The position numbers and the translations under genes were made by a program. Shown piece after piece: positions 1 through 7,605 of a stretch of 63,888 nt of DNA. Position 1 is the stretch's first letter. The number at the start of each line of letters is the position of its first letter. Origin of the DNA: Flavobacteriales bacterium UBA2104 (GTDB lineage Bacteria > Bacteroidota > Bacteroidia > Flavobacteriales_D > Crocinitomicaceae). The DNA lies in contig DCYS01000025.1 of NCBI GenBank assembly GCA_002331485.1, positions 1 to 63,888 on the forward strand. The letters run 5' to 3'. Under the pieces are notes generated by a model. That model was not told the DNA's origin. It worked only from the letters and a program-made list of their open reading frames with translations, and did no database searches.

Positions 1-79
1 TGTCCTAAAAAAGGGAAGCTTACAGATTCTTAAATGTCTGCCTATTTAATTAAAAAAACTCAAGCTTCATTATTACATA

Positions 80-760
80 TTAGTTTTGAAAAACTATTTA
101 AAACGAGTGTGCAATGATGATAAATAATTTGTGGAACTATTTATTCTCACTCCATAAATAAATAGAGTCCCTTATTTCACTGAAGTTTATAAATAAAAAA
201 GATTTATTAGACTTCGATCTTTTTTTATTTAAATAGCGGGTAACCTATTATTTATCATTTACTTTTGTAATAATGTATAAAAAATAAATAAAAAGACGAT
301 TATCGTAGATATTTTGAAACAACTAATACTTATAAATAAATAGAGACTCTATTTTCACCAAAGTTTGTTGGAATACTCAAATAAATAGCTCTTTAATTGC
401 TTTTATTAAATGAACCTGAAATTAATTATTTCCGAATTAGTTTTGAATGGCAAATTATTCTCTAAAATTTGTAAACGCTAAAGTGCAATTCAAAACTGAA
501 TAATTTTTTCTAATAAATAGAAACACTGATTTTATAGAGCTTAATACAAAATTTCAATTTATGCTTTTGGATAGTCAATTCATTATTTATAAGTTTTCAA
601 GAAGCTCCAATAACGAATTAAACAACTATTGACCAGAAAAATAATAATGGAGTTCTACATCATAACATAACAAATAAATAGACCTCTTTATTATACTGAG
701 GTTTATTAAAAGACTTTAATAAATTGTTTCTCTATTGCTTTTTATTAAATCATCCAACTA
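80..760. repeat. Degenerate tandem repeats of about 175 bp
   Basis: This 873-bp stretch has no convincing gene. The string AAATAAATAG, followed by a related 25-70 bp tail (a purine/CTC-rich step, a run like ACTGAGGTTTAT, then TTGCTTTTATTAAAT), starts near 156, 334, 511 and 672, giving spacings of about 178, 177 and 161. A second phase marker, ATTAGTTTTGAA followed later by GTGCAAT, occurs near 83 and 436, two periods apart. The copies are heavily diverged. They may be a decayed repeat family or a protein- or RNA-structured region of the element; no function is claimed. Confidence 0.55.
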
Positions 761-873
761 TTTATTAATTCTGATTTTTATTAAGAATCTATAAAGAAGT
801 CAACTATGATAAATAGTGAAAATTCGTTCTATTTATAGCTGAATTAAACATAAATTAAGCCTTTAAACTGGAC

Positions 874-1326
874 TTACTCCCAAACAAGCCCGGATATTTC
901 GAAAGTGTATCCTGAACTTGATGATTCTATCGAATACGGATATTCTTCATAAAGTCCGTCAGAAGTATAACTATTTAATGTGATGGTTGTAAATCCCATG
1001 CTTTGATTTGTAGAACCATCTGCATCCAGTATTTCAATAGAAATCGATTTACTATTATCCTCAATTGTAAGAATTGGCGAAATTTCTGCTATATCAGCTC
1101 CTGTATTATTGTCCTCGTAAACATCGCTTTGAAATAAAACGCTTCCATTTTTAGTGATTCTTAAAAAAGTATCTGGGCCATCACCTGCATCCCATGGATT
1201 ACCATTACCATCAACACTAGGAAAGCTTTTACATTGTACAAACTGTATTTTGACAGTTCTTGGATCATCTTTTTTACATGAATTAAATAGGAAAGCTGTA
1301 ATAAAGAGTGGAATAAATTTATACAT
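874..1326 (-). CDS. Small lipoprotein, C2-like fold possible
   Basis: A 150-aa protein that I do not recognise as a named family. The N-terminus is a lipoprotein signal: a hydrophobic stretch ending FLFNSC, with Cys17 as the likely lipidated residue, followed by charged KKDD. The rest is an all-beta-looking domain with a D/G-rich segment (WDAGDGPDTFLRI, then a KSISIEILDADG strand) recalling the edge strands and acidic loops of C2-type domains, but this is a guess from pattern only. It is divergent from the XRE regulator at 1414, with a perfect palindrome between them, so it may be controlled by that regulator. It sits inside the AT-rich accessory block and could be element cargo. Confidence 0.6.
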   Translation of the reverse strand: MYKFIPLFITAFLFNSCKKDDPRTVKIQFVQCKSFPSVDGNGNPWDAGDGPDTFLRITKNGSVLFQSDVYEDNNTGADIAEISPILTIEDNSKSISIEILDADGSTNQSMGFTTITLNSYTSDGLYEEYPYSIESSSSGYTFEISGLVWE

Positions 1327-1357
1327 AATTAAAGAATTATTTTAATTCAAATATACT

Positions 1358-1381
1358 ATTAGTTATGATATATCATAACTA
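1358..1381. promoter_or_regulatory. Perfect 24-bp palindrome, likely operator
   Basis: The half-site TTAGTTATGATA is followed immediately by its exact reverse complement, giving 12-bp perfect arms. It lies in the 87-bp gap between the divergent lipoprotein gene (start 1326) and the XRE regulator (ATG 1414). Small XRE regulators of this size usually bind palindromes over their own promoters, so autoregulation and control of the lipoprotein are inferred. Confidence 0.65.
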
Positions 1382-1413
1382 ATGCAATACGTTTTTTAAC
1401 CAACTTGCGTCCG

Positions 1414-1623
1414 ATGAAGGACAAAGAGTTTTTAAGAAAACTAGGTACTAAAATCGCTGAAATCCGCTTCAATAAAGGATTTAGCCAAGTTGATCTTTGT
1501 TCTTTAATAAATATGGAGAAGTCGAATCTATCTGCTATTGAAAATGGACGTCAAAACGCTACTTCTCTTACTTTGAAAAGAATTGCTGATGCTTTAGAGG
1601 TGGAAGTGAAAGATTTCTTTTAA
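1414..1623 (+). CDS. XRE-family HTH transcriptional regulator
   Basis: A 69-aa single-domain DNA-binding protein of the Cro/C1 (HTH_3) type. The helix-turn-helix is clear: IAEIRFNKGFSQVDLCSLI, then MEKSNLSAIENGRQNATSL, then LKRIADALEVEVKDFF, covering nearly the whole protein. The open frame extends to a TTG at 1405, but the ATG at 1414 gives the usual start just before the first helix. Proteins of this length include controller proteins of restriction-modification systems and repressors of mobile elements; no restriction or methylase gene is visible here. The perfect palindrome at 1358-1381, about 30 bp upstream, is the obvious candidate binding site. Confidence 0.85.
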   Translation: MKDKEFLRKLGTKIAEIRFNKGFSQVDLCSLINMEKSNLSAIENGRQNATSLTLKRIADALEVEVKDFF

Positions 1624-1674
1624 TAACCGTTCAACGTTCACGTTTAAAGAATCAAACAACTATATATCAAACCC

Positions 1675-2898
1675 TTACAAGGTCGAACGTGAACGCTTAA
1701 TATATTTGTTTACTGTACCTATAGAGATCCCTAATTCGTTCGCAAGTTCTCTTTGACTAAAGTTTAGATCACTATTAATAATTTCTTTTACAACTTCAGG
1801 CATTAATTTCTTATTGATTAGAAGTTTATTCTTAATTGTTTCTATGGAGAATTTTCTTTTATCATTTCCGAACATTTTACTTTGTGCCTTCTTAAAGGTA
1901 TGAACAAAGTAATAACTTAAATCTATAGCCTTCTTCATTGATTCACTGTCAATCTGTTTATTATTTAATACTTTTCGTAGATCATTCGAACATGCTATGA
2001 TTAAGGAGAGTTTCCTGACAATGTCTTCTAATTTGCTTTTGTATCCTGTTATGTTAAAATCAACTTGATCGTTATAATTATATTTTCTAAGCCATTGATT
2101 ATATAACGAATCAGCGTCTTTACTCATGCTTATTTTATTACAAATTTCTAGATTACTTAATATATTTAAAGATTCATTTATTTTGTTTTGATATAACCTT
2201 CTCTTATTTTCATCTAACTTCCCAAACGGTTGTTTTCGTTTCATTTCATCTGGAAAGCAAAATAAAAACCTATTTAAAAAACCATTTTCCTTGTTATTCC
2301 CTTTAGATAGTTCTTTTAATAAATCATCTTGTATACCACCGATAATTGACAAGTATGGGGAGGTGATCATTCTATTCTTATCGCCTTGTTTTCTATTTAT
2401 TGTAACATCATCATTAGAATAAATACTTAATAATCGCTCAATGATTCCACCACTATTGTATCTCGTACTCTCTTTTAATAAACCAATCAATTCATCTTTC
2501 TTAAACAAAAGTTGTTTGTTATAGAAAAGCGTCTCTAATAGTGCTTCAATAGTTGTATCATCGACAATTAATTTATCGTAAGGTTTGTTAGACTCTTCAA
2601 ATTCATCCTTTGTATTGATATACTCATTGTACATCTCTTTGTCTCTATTTATAACAGGGTCTAACATGGAGTTAATAGAAGGTGTTTTTTTCATACCACT
2701 ATAACCTACTATCGCTATCCAAAGAGAAGCATAAGTAGTATAACCATGATGATATAAATTCAATCTTTTTCCAATTGTTATAGACATTGTAGCTATATAA
2801 GAACAGTATAAATAGTCTTTATTAAGTCCTTGGTACATGTATAACTCATCAATATAGTCTTTAACTTCATTATTAAATATTTTTTCAGGAAACTTCAT
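1675..2898 (-). CDS. DUF3987 primase/helicase-like protein of a mobile element
   Basis: A 407-aa protein matching the DUF3987 pattern common in Bacteroidota mobile elements and phages. Near residue 65 there is the variant P-loop region GYSGMKKTPS, then the acidic segment DDTTIEALLETL, the LLFKKDELIGLL strand and the ISPYLSIIGGIQ-like segment (here SPYLSIIGGIQ) followed by GFLNRFLFCFPDE, all hallmarks of the family. The C-terminal 30 residues add an HTH (FSQRELANELGISIGTVNKYI). The role is thought to be in element replication or copy control, often beside a primase domain that is absent here. It ends a leftward gene set that starts with the recombinase at 5942. Confidence 0.75.
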   Translation of the reverse strand: MKFPEKIFNNEVKDYIDELYMYQGLNKDYLYCSYIATMSITIGKRLNLYHHGYTTYASLWIAIVGYSGMKKTPSINSMLDPVINRDKEMYNEYINTKDEFEESNKPYDKLIVDDTTIEALLETLFYNKQLLFKKDELIGLLKESTRYNSGGIIERLLSIYSNDDVTINRKQGDKNRMITSPYLSIIGGIQDDLLKELSKGNNKENGFLNRFLFCFPDEMKRKQPFGKLDENKRRLYQNKINESLNILSNLEICNKISMSKDADSLYNQWLRKYNYNDQVDFNITGYKSKLEDIVRKLSLIIACSNDLRKVLNNKQIDSESMKKAIDLSYYFVHTFKKAQSKMFGNDKRKFSIETIKNKLLINKKLMPEVVKEIINSDLNFSQRELANELGISIGTVNKYIKRSRSTL

Positions 2899-2902
2899 GT
2901 TT

Positions 2903-3220
2903 TTAATTTTTTAAATTGTAAAAAAATTTGTGAGCTATTATTTTTGAACTACTTCTTAAGTCAATAACAATATGTATTTCGTTCAATGTTGGGTCTTTCA
3001 TTTTAGTAGCTTTCCACTCTTGCTCAAAACGGACCCAAAAATCAAAATGCTCCATATTCTCTAACATTGAGAAGACTTTTTCTAAAACGGATAATTGACG
3101 ATTAATCCATTTAATCTTCTTCTCATTCCTTACAGATTCTTTTCTGTAATAATTTAGACTCCTAGTACTTTGATCAATGAGCTCTTTTACCTCATTCTGT
3201 AACTGTGCCTTGTTTTTCAT
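2903..3220 (-). CDS. Hypothetical 105-aa coiled-coil protein
   Basis: An unrecognised 105-aa protein. Its first 60 residues are rich in K, E, Q and R with leucine spacing suited to a coiled coil (QLQNEVKELIDQ, then NEKKIKWINRQLSVLEKVFSMLENME). The C-terminal half is shorter and more hydrophobic, with a beta-like IHIVIDLRSS segment. The stop lies 4 bp before the DUF3987 gene and the start is 6 bp after the HTH gene, so the three are probably co-transcribed. A partner or accessory role with the DUF3987 protein is possible but is only inferred from position. Confidence 0.6.
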   Translation of the reverse strand: MKNKAQLQNEVKELIDQSTRSLNYYRKESVRNEKKIKWINRQLSVLEKVFSMLENMEHFDFWVRFEQEWKATKMKDPTLNEIHIVIDLRSSSKIIAHKFFYNLKN

Positions 3221-3226
3221 AGCTAA

Positions 3227-3538
3227 TTATTTATTTAAAAATGAATTAGCTTTTTTCTCACTAATATTTGGTCTACCGTTTTCCATCCATTCGAGAAGAT
3301 CCTTTTTTGAAAATACAAGAGGTCGACCAGAAGAATAAACAGGCACTTCTCCTCTAGAAACTTTGCTGTAGATAGTTGACTTTTTATATCCAAGAAGTTT
3401 GGCAGCCTGATTTGAGTTTAATAAATCATTACGATTCTGATTAGTTTCAGATAATCTTTCATTAGATTTTTCCAGGATTTCCAGAAACTCTGATACTGTT
3501 AGATCCTTTAATTGTTTACTTGAATTAGTTAACACCAT
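3227..3538 (-). CDS. Excisionase-like helix-turn-helix protein
   Basis: A 103-aa protein with a MerR/excisionase-type winged HTH (HTH_17) in residues 42-93: LNSNQAAKLLGYKKSTIYSK, then RGEVPVYSSGRPLVFSKKDLLEWM, the classical 'DNA-binding helix, wing with GRP.F.K.dL..W' layout. Such proteins in Bacteroidota integrative elements act as recombination directionality factors or regulators. The N-terminal 40 residues look helical (SEFLEILEKSNERLSE). It precedes the 105-aa and DUF3987 genes. Three exact 11-bp direct repeats at 3597-3629 lie about 60 bp upstream of the start and may be its binding sites or those of the recombinase. Confidence 0.8.
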   Translation of the reverse strand: MVLTNSSKQLKDLTVSEFLEILEKSNERLSETNQNRNDLLNSNQAAKLLGYKKSTIYSKVSRGEVPVYSSGRPLVFSKKDLLEWMENGRPNISEKKANSFLNK

Positions 3539-3596
3539 TTTTTAAGATTTTAAAATTTGGTGCTAAGGTATTGCACGTTACAGCCTGTGAAAGAGT

Positions 3597-3629
3597 GTTT
3601 CGAGTTGGTTTCGAGTTAGTTTCGAGTTT
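3597..3629. repeat. Three tandem 11-bp iteron-like repeats
   Basis: GTTTCGAGTTG, GTTTCGAGTTA and GTTTCGAGTTT follow each other without a gap, differing only in the last base. A further TTTCGAGTT occurs near 3706, inside the end of the next gene. The 11-bp spacing puts each copy on the same face of the helix. They fill part of the 149-bp gap between the HTH gene and the 379-aa gene, a typical place for excisionase, repressor or replication-initiator binding. Confidence 0.7.
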
Positions 3630-3687
3630 AGTACTTTCAAGTATCTGTATTTAGTTGGATTTATGTTGAAAAAACTTTTTAGATTAT

Positions 3688-4827
3688 TTAACCTTCTATT
3701 AAGTTTTTCGAGTTCTTAATCATTTTGTCCATAAAACTATTAACTGCCTCCTCCAAAAGTCCTCCTTCCTCTGAAGGACCATTGCTTTTTGACAATTTTT
3801 CAGGGATAAGCTTATTAGTGTGATTATTTTGAATGATAAAAGTTTTCGCGGCAATTTGAAATTTTAAAAATTTTTTGAGGTCACTAAAGATTCGTCCACC
3901 ATGGTTTCTCCTTTGAATAAACATGAGAAACCTGTTAAGCTGATATTGACTACCTATCCAAACAACAGGTTCCGACTGAGGTTGAAATCCACTAAAAGCA
4001 TTGATCATCGAGTCAACTTTTGTTTCTTTAGATATTAGATTTTGTCTTTTTAACTTTCTAGTTAATAAATTAAACGGACCGATGATATCATTGTAAGCAT
4101 CTTTATGTTTAGGATTTTTATACATGGAAAAATGAGATGGTATACTTTCTGAAATTCGTTTTTCAACAATGGGATCAACTGATCTGTCGGAATCAAGAGA
4201 GTTTAAGTGACTGAATAGTTTTATTGATTGCTTTTCTTCACTATGATTAGAAAGCTTATCATTTTTGATAGTACTAATAGTCCTTTCAAGGTTTCGTTTA
4301 ACTCCATCTTCTATAGGGTCTTTACTTACGTTCTCAAGCATACGTGTAATTCTTTCTCTATATACCGGATACTTTTTTTGAATATTATTAATATGATCAA
4401 GAAGAATAGATTCCTTTTTATACCAAATAATAACTGATAAAAACATATTAAATACCTTTCTGACATAACTCTCGTACTCTCTATGATTCAAGATATGATA
4501 CTTAGGACTTAATTTGTATTTCGTGATTTCTTTCCTAAGTATCCCTTCTTCGCACATTCCATCAAACTCATCTTTAGAAAACCTTAATGAACTTCCATCG
4601 AAATTGATTTTTCTTTTGTCATTATAATCAGAAAAAAGTCCATTAACAGAGTTGATTCCCAATAGCATGTTAATGTAGTATTTGTTTTCTAAAAATTTAA
4701 TTTGTCTTTCTGTAGTGAATAAATCGAGTTTAGTTTCATCTTTTAAACTACTATTCAGTTCTTCTTTATATTCATCAACTTGTTGTTGAAATACTTTAGT
4801 AAACTCATCTATATTTGCAGCATTCAT
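3688..4827 (-). CDS. Unknown 379-aa protein coupled to the integrase
   Basis: I do not recognise this protein. It is mostly helical and charged, with no signal peptide. The start overlaps the recombinase stop by four bases (ATGA type), so translation is probably coupled. A C-terminal segment, VVWIGSQYQLNRFLMFIQRR followed by FSDLKKFLKFQIAAKTFIIQ, recalls the 'hxWxGs...L..hh..l' pattern in the C-terminus of RteC-like proteins of Bacteroides conjugative transposons. That resemblance is weak and could be wrong. In many Bacteroidota islands the gene after the integrase encodes a lineage-specific protein of this size. A role in integration, excision control or element regulation is a guess from position. 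Confidence 0.65.
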   Translation of the reverse strand: MNAANIDEFTKVFQQQVDEYKEELNSSLKDETKLDLFTTERQIKFLENKYYINMLLGINSVNGLFSDYNDKRKINFDGSSLRFSKDEFDGMCEEGILRKEITKYKLSPKYHILNHREYESYVRKVFNMFLSVIIWYKKESILLDHINNIQKKYPVYRERITRMLENVSKDPIEDGVKRNLERTISTIKNDKLSNHSEEKQSIKLFSHLNSLDSDRSVDPIVEKRISESIPSHFSMYKNPKHKDAYNDIIGPFNLLTRKLKRQNLISKETKVDSMINAFSGFQPQSEPVVWIGSQYQLNRFLMFIQRRNHGGRIFSDLKKFLKFQIAAKTFIIQNNHTNKLIPEKLSKSNGPSEEGGLLEEAVNSFMDKMIKNSKNLIEG

Positions 4828-5942
4828 ATGATCGGTAAATTTTTAATAGCCTCTATCTTCTTTTGATCAACAATTTTGGCATAAACTTGGGTGGTTCTTA
4901 ACTCTTTGTGACCTAACAATTTAGACAAAACATATATATCGGTACCATATGTTAACTGAAGCGTTGCATATGTATGTCTTGCACAGTGGAACGTTATGGT
5001 CTTAGCAATACCAGCCTTCATAATCCACTGCTGTAACTTAAGGTTATTCCAAGCGCTATATTTTAGTCCTTTGAATATTTTCTCATTTGCCTCCAGTGAG
5101 TCCCCGAGTAGATCAATCGCTTGTTCAGCTATGGGAAGGGTTTCATATGATTTTGTCTTCTTTTGTTGAAAACGTATATACCAATAGCTTTCAACCTCAT
5201 TATCTGCTATTTTCAAATCTCCCCATTTCAAATCAATTAAATCAGACCAACGTAAGCCGGTTAAACTACTAAATAAAAACGCTTTCTTTAGAATTGGAAT
5301 TTCACAATCAGTTTTTTTTACTTTCTGCAACTCCTCGAACGTCAAGTATTCCCTCTGTGTTTCACCTTCTTTGAACCCAGATACAGAATGATTTGGATTA
5401 TTCTTTATTCGTTGTTCTCTAAAAGCTTGATTTAAGCAAGCACGAACTTTATTAAAATAGGAATGGAGTGTATTCTGTGAAAGTGCTTGATTGCTCCTTG
5501 TTCTAGCACTATTTTTTAGATAGTCTTTGAATGACTCTAACCATATTTTATCAACATCAACTAATCGAACTTTATCGTCATAATCTTTTAAATGTTTAAA
5601 TATGGAACTCCAAACACCATAGTTATTCTTAGTTTCGAACCTTTCATTCATTACAGATTCAAAATAATCGACAAATAAGATCGTGCTATTAACTCTATTA
5701 TCATTTAAATCACCTAATCCTTTCTCCTCTCTAGCAAGTTTTAGCGACAATTTGGCTCTAATCTGATCTGCTGCTTCCTTTACCTCACGATTGATTTTTC
5801 TTTGACTACTATTTGGCTTTTCATAAAGTTCAAGATCTAACTTTTTCGAAGTTCTCTTCTTTACTGCATTTGGATTGTAAATATCCAAATACAATTTAAT
5901 CTTTCCATTTTTTGGTTTACGCTCTCTTACTTTAATGGTCAT
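4824..5942 (-). CDS. Tyrosine recombinase (phage/ICE-type integrase)
   Basis: A 372-aa site-specific recombinase. Residues 1-70 form an Arm-DNA-binding region (RERKPKNGKIKLYLDIYNPN), residues 88-185 a SAM-like core-binding domain, and residues 195-365 the catalytic domain. The catalytic residues are all visible: Arg231 in TGLRWSDL, a lysine near 262, His319 and Arg322 in HCARHT, His345 in LLGHKE, and nucleophile Tyr354 in TTQVYAKI. The protein should therefore be active. It is the first gene of the leftward element set; its start lies about 180 bp from the mnmE stop, which is the expected place for an integrase next to its attachment site. The downstream 379-aa gene overlaps it by four bases. 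Confidence 0.93.
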   Translation of the reverse strand: MTIKVRERKPKNGKIKLYLDIYNPNAVKKRTSKKLDLELYEKPNSSQRKINREVKEAADQIRAKLSLKLAREEKGLGDLNDNRVNSTILFVDYFESVMNERFETKNNYGVWSSIFKHLKDYDDKVRLVDVDKIWLESFKDYLKNSARTRSNQALSQNTLHSYFNKVRACLNQAFREQRIKNNPNHSVSGFKEGETQREYLTFEELQKVKKTDCEIPILKKAFLFSSLTGLRWSDLIDLKWGDLKIADNEVESYWYIRFQQKKTKSYETLPIAEQAIDLLGDSLEANEKIFKGLKYSAWNNLKLQQWIMKAGIAKTITFHCARHTYATLQLTYGTDIYVLSKLLGHKELRTTQVYAKIVDQKKIEAIKNLPII

Positions 5943-5953
5943 CGGGATAATTC

Positions 5954-6078
5954 TTTGTGTTTTTTTGTGTCAAATCATAATTCAAACACATTCTCGACAC
6001 AAATATTATCAAAAAAACACAATCTAACACAAATCTAGTCAATGAAGTTATCAACATTGAAATATTTCAACATGTTGA
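5954..6078. promoter_or_regulatory. Repeat-rich putative recombinase-binding region
   Basis: Between the integrase start and mnmE there are six short related motifs, TTGTGT or its complement ACACAA: near 5955, 5965, 5985 (ACACA), 5997, 6017 and 6028. Next come two overlapping palindromes, TTGAAATATTTCAA (6057-6070) and TCAACATGTTGA (6067-6078). Clustered short direct and inverted motifs beside an integrase gene fit arm-type binding sites, and could also contain the integrase promoter. The assignment is inferred from layout. Confidence 0.45.
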
Positions 6079-6123
6079 TTTACTTTTATTTAACTATATC
6101 TAAATTGCGCTAGTTTGACACTA

Positions 6124-7491
6124 TCACTTCCCGATACAGAAGTTAGCAAAGATGTTCCCTAACAAATCATCCTCGGTAATGTCTCCGATAATGCTCGACA
6201 AGTGACGTATTGCACTACGAATGTCCATAGCCAATAAATCACCTGGGATTTGCATTTCAAGAGCTTCCTCTACTTTGTGGATATCCTCCAGCGCTTTTGA
6301 GAAAGCTTCATAATGACGCGCATTGATCACAATTGTATCACTTTCTGAGGCAAATTTCTCCACTTCTGCAGATAATTGATCTTTCAATGCCTTCATTCCC
6401 TGTTTCTCTTTAGCAGAGATTGGAATTATCGGATAAGATTCATCATATTCAGCATCATCGAATCCATCGAGTTGATCCACCTTGTTGGCCAACAAAACAA
6501 TTGAAAGCCCTTCGCGTTTTAATTTATTAAGGTCTTGTTGCACTTCGGCTGGAGTCATTTCCACCGCATCGAAAACATAAAGCAATACGTTGGACTTCCC
6601 TACTTCAGAAATCGTTCGCTCCACTCCTATTTTCTCAATCTCATCTGATGCTTCCCGAATTCCAGCCGTATCGATAAACTTAAACAAGACACCATCTATC
6701 GTGAGCTGCTCTTCGATCGTATCCCTTGTCGTTCCTGCTATATCCGATACGATTGCTCGTTCCTCGTTAAGTAAAGCATTAAGTAGTGTGGATTTACCTG
6801 CATTAGGTCTACCAGCGATAACAGTGCTTATACCATTTTTTATGGCATTCCCGTAGGCGAAAGATTCTGTAAGTTCTGTTAAATGGGACTTAAGCTCCTC
6901 AACGAGTTCATGTAATTCAGTTCTACTTGCAAATTCAACATCCTCCTCTGAAAAATCAAGTTCTAATTCTATTAAAGAAGCGAAGTCCATTAATCGTTGA
7001 CGCAAGTGCTTAATGTGATCGGAATACCCCCCACGCATTTGATTCATCGCGATCTCATGACCTTTTTTCGAATCGGCAGAGATCAGATCTGCAATTGCTT
7101 CGGCCTGAGAAAGATCCATGCGATCATTAAAGTACGCACGCATCGTGAACTCTCCAGGGTTTGCCATACGACATCCATTATTCAGCAACAAAGACAGTAT
7201 CTGACGTTGGATGTAAACTGAACCATGACAAGCTATTTCGGTTGTATTCTCGCCTGTAAAACTCTTACCCTCCTTTAATACAGTTACCAAGACTTCATCT
7301 ATTATAGCTCCAACCTCATCTCGAATGGTTCCAAAGTTTGCCGTATGAGAATCAACTTTATTTAAATCTTTTGAGAAGAACTTTGAGGTGATATTCAACG
7401 CATCCTTACCAGAAACACGGATGACTGCTATTGCTCCCATACCATTCGCCGTGGACAGCGCACATATTGTATCTTGATCAACTATTGACAA
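6124..7491 (-). CDS. mnmE: tRNA modification GTPase MnmE (TrmE)
   Basis: With MnmG, this 455-aa protein makes the carboxymethylaminomethyl-type modification at U34 of certain tRNAs. It has full length and all landmarks: an N-terminal tetrahydrofolate-binding domain (TICALST, GAIAVIRVSG), a helical domain, and an inserted G domain with GRPNAGKS at 227-234, the DIAGTTRD switch at 250-257, DTAG at 274-277 and NKVD at 336-339. It ends in FCIGK with the essential Cys452. A TAnnTTTG promoter box lies at 7509-7516 on this strand, 17 bp before the ATG. The 3' end, encoding FCIGK-stop, adjoins the recombinase gene and may form part of the element's attachment site; the reading frame is intact. Confidence 0.98.
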   Translation of the reverse strand: MSIVDQDTICALSTANGMGAIAVIRVSGKDALNITSKFFSKDLNKVDSHTANFGTIRDEVGAIIDEVLVTVLKEGKSFTGENTTEIACHGSVYIQRQILSLLLNNGCRMANPGEFTMRAYFNDRMDLSQAEAIADLISADSKKGHEIAMNQMRGGYSDHIKHLRQRLMDFASLIELELDFSEEDVEFASRTELHELVEELKSHLTELTESFAYGNAIKNGISTVIAGRPNAGKSTLLNALLNEERAIVSDIAGTTRDTIEEQLTIDGVLFKFIDTAGIREASDEIEKIGVERTISEVGKSNVLLYVFDAVEMTPAEVQQDLNKLKREGLSIVLLANKVDQLDGFDDAEYDESYPIIPISAKEKQGMKALKDQLSAEVEKFASESDTIVINARHYEAFSKALEDIHKVEEALEMQIPGDLLAMDIRSAIRHLSSIIGDITEDDLLGNIFANFCIGK

Positions 7492-7508
7492 ATCAAATAA
7501 TTTTGTCG

Positions 7509-7516
7509 CAAAATTA
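7509..7516 (-). promoter_or_regulatory. mnmE promoter -7 box
   Basis: On the minus strand this reads TAATTTTG, an exact TAnnTTTG match (the Bacteroidota primary-sigma -7 element), 17 bp before the mnmE ATG at 7491. No clear -33 TTG was seen. Confidence 0.5.
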
Positions 7517-7577
7517 AGTAATTCTTAATGATTAACCGTGAACCCACAGACATACTCTATATTCAGAAAAGAATATT

Positions 7578-7585
7578 TATTTTTG
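7578..7585 (+). promoter_or_regulatory. -7 box for the outer-membrane protein gene
   Basis: TATTTTTG matches TAnnTTTG and lies 20 bp before the ATG at 7606. It falls inside the longer open frame that starts at 7528, which supports using the later start. Confidence 0.5.
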
Positions 7586-7605
7586 TATCAAATTTTACTA
7601 TCCAA

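Larger units (their letters stand above)
1..6123. mobile_element. Putative integrative element beside the mnmE 3' end (one end only)
   Basis: A tyrosine recombinase gene, an excisionase-like HTH gene, a DUF3987 primase/helicase-like gene, a small XRE regulator and unknown proteins lie together in a stretch clearly AT-richer than the genes to its right. The recombinase gene begins at 5942, about 180 bp from the stop codon of mnmE at 6124. The 3' end of mnmE (trmE) is a known attachment site for SGI1-family islands, so this end is inferred to be the att-proximal boundary. I looked for a second copy of the mnmE terminus in 1-6000 and saw none, so the other end is probably outside the window or has decayed. 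No relaxase, transposase or phage structural gene is visible. Confidence 0.6.

Noticed and set aside
1..60. Second attachment site (copy of the mnmE 3' end)
   Set aside because: A short resemblance near 14-33 (GGGAAG...ACAG) is in the wrong order and too short; no convincing direct repeat was found in the window.
1..873. CRISPR-like array
   Set aside because: The repeats are long, heavily diverged and unevenly spaced, with no short identical repeat or cas gene.
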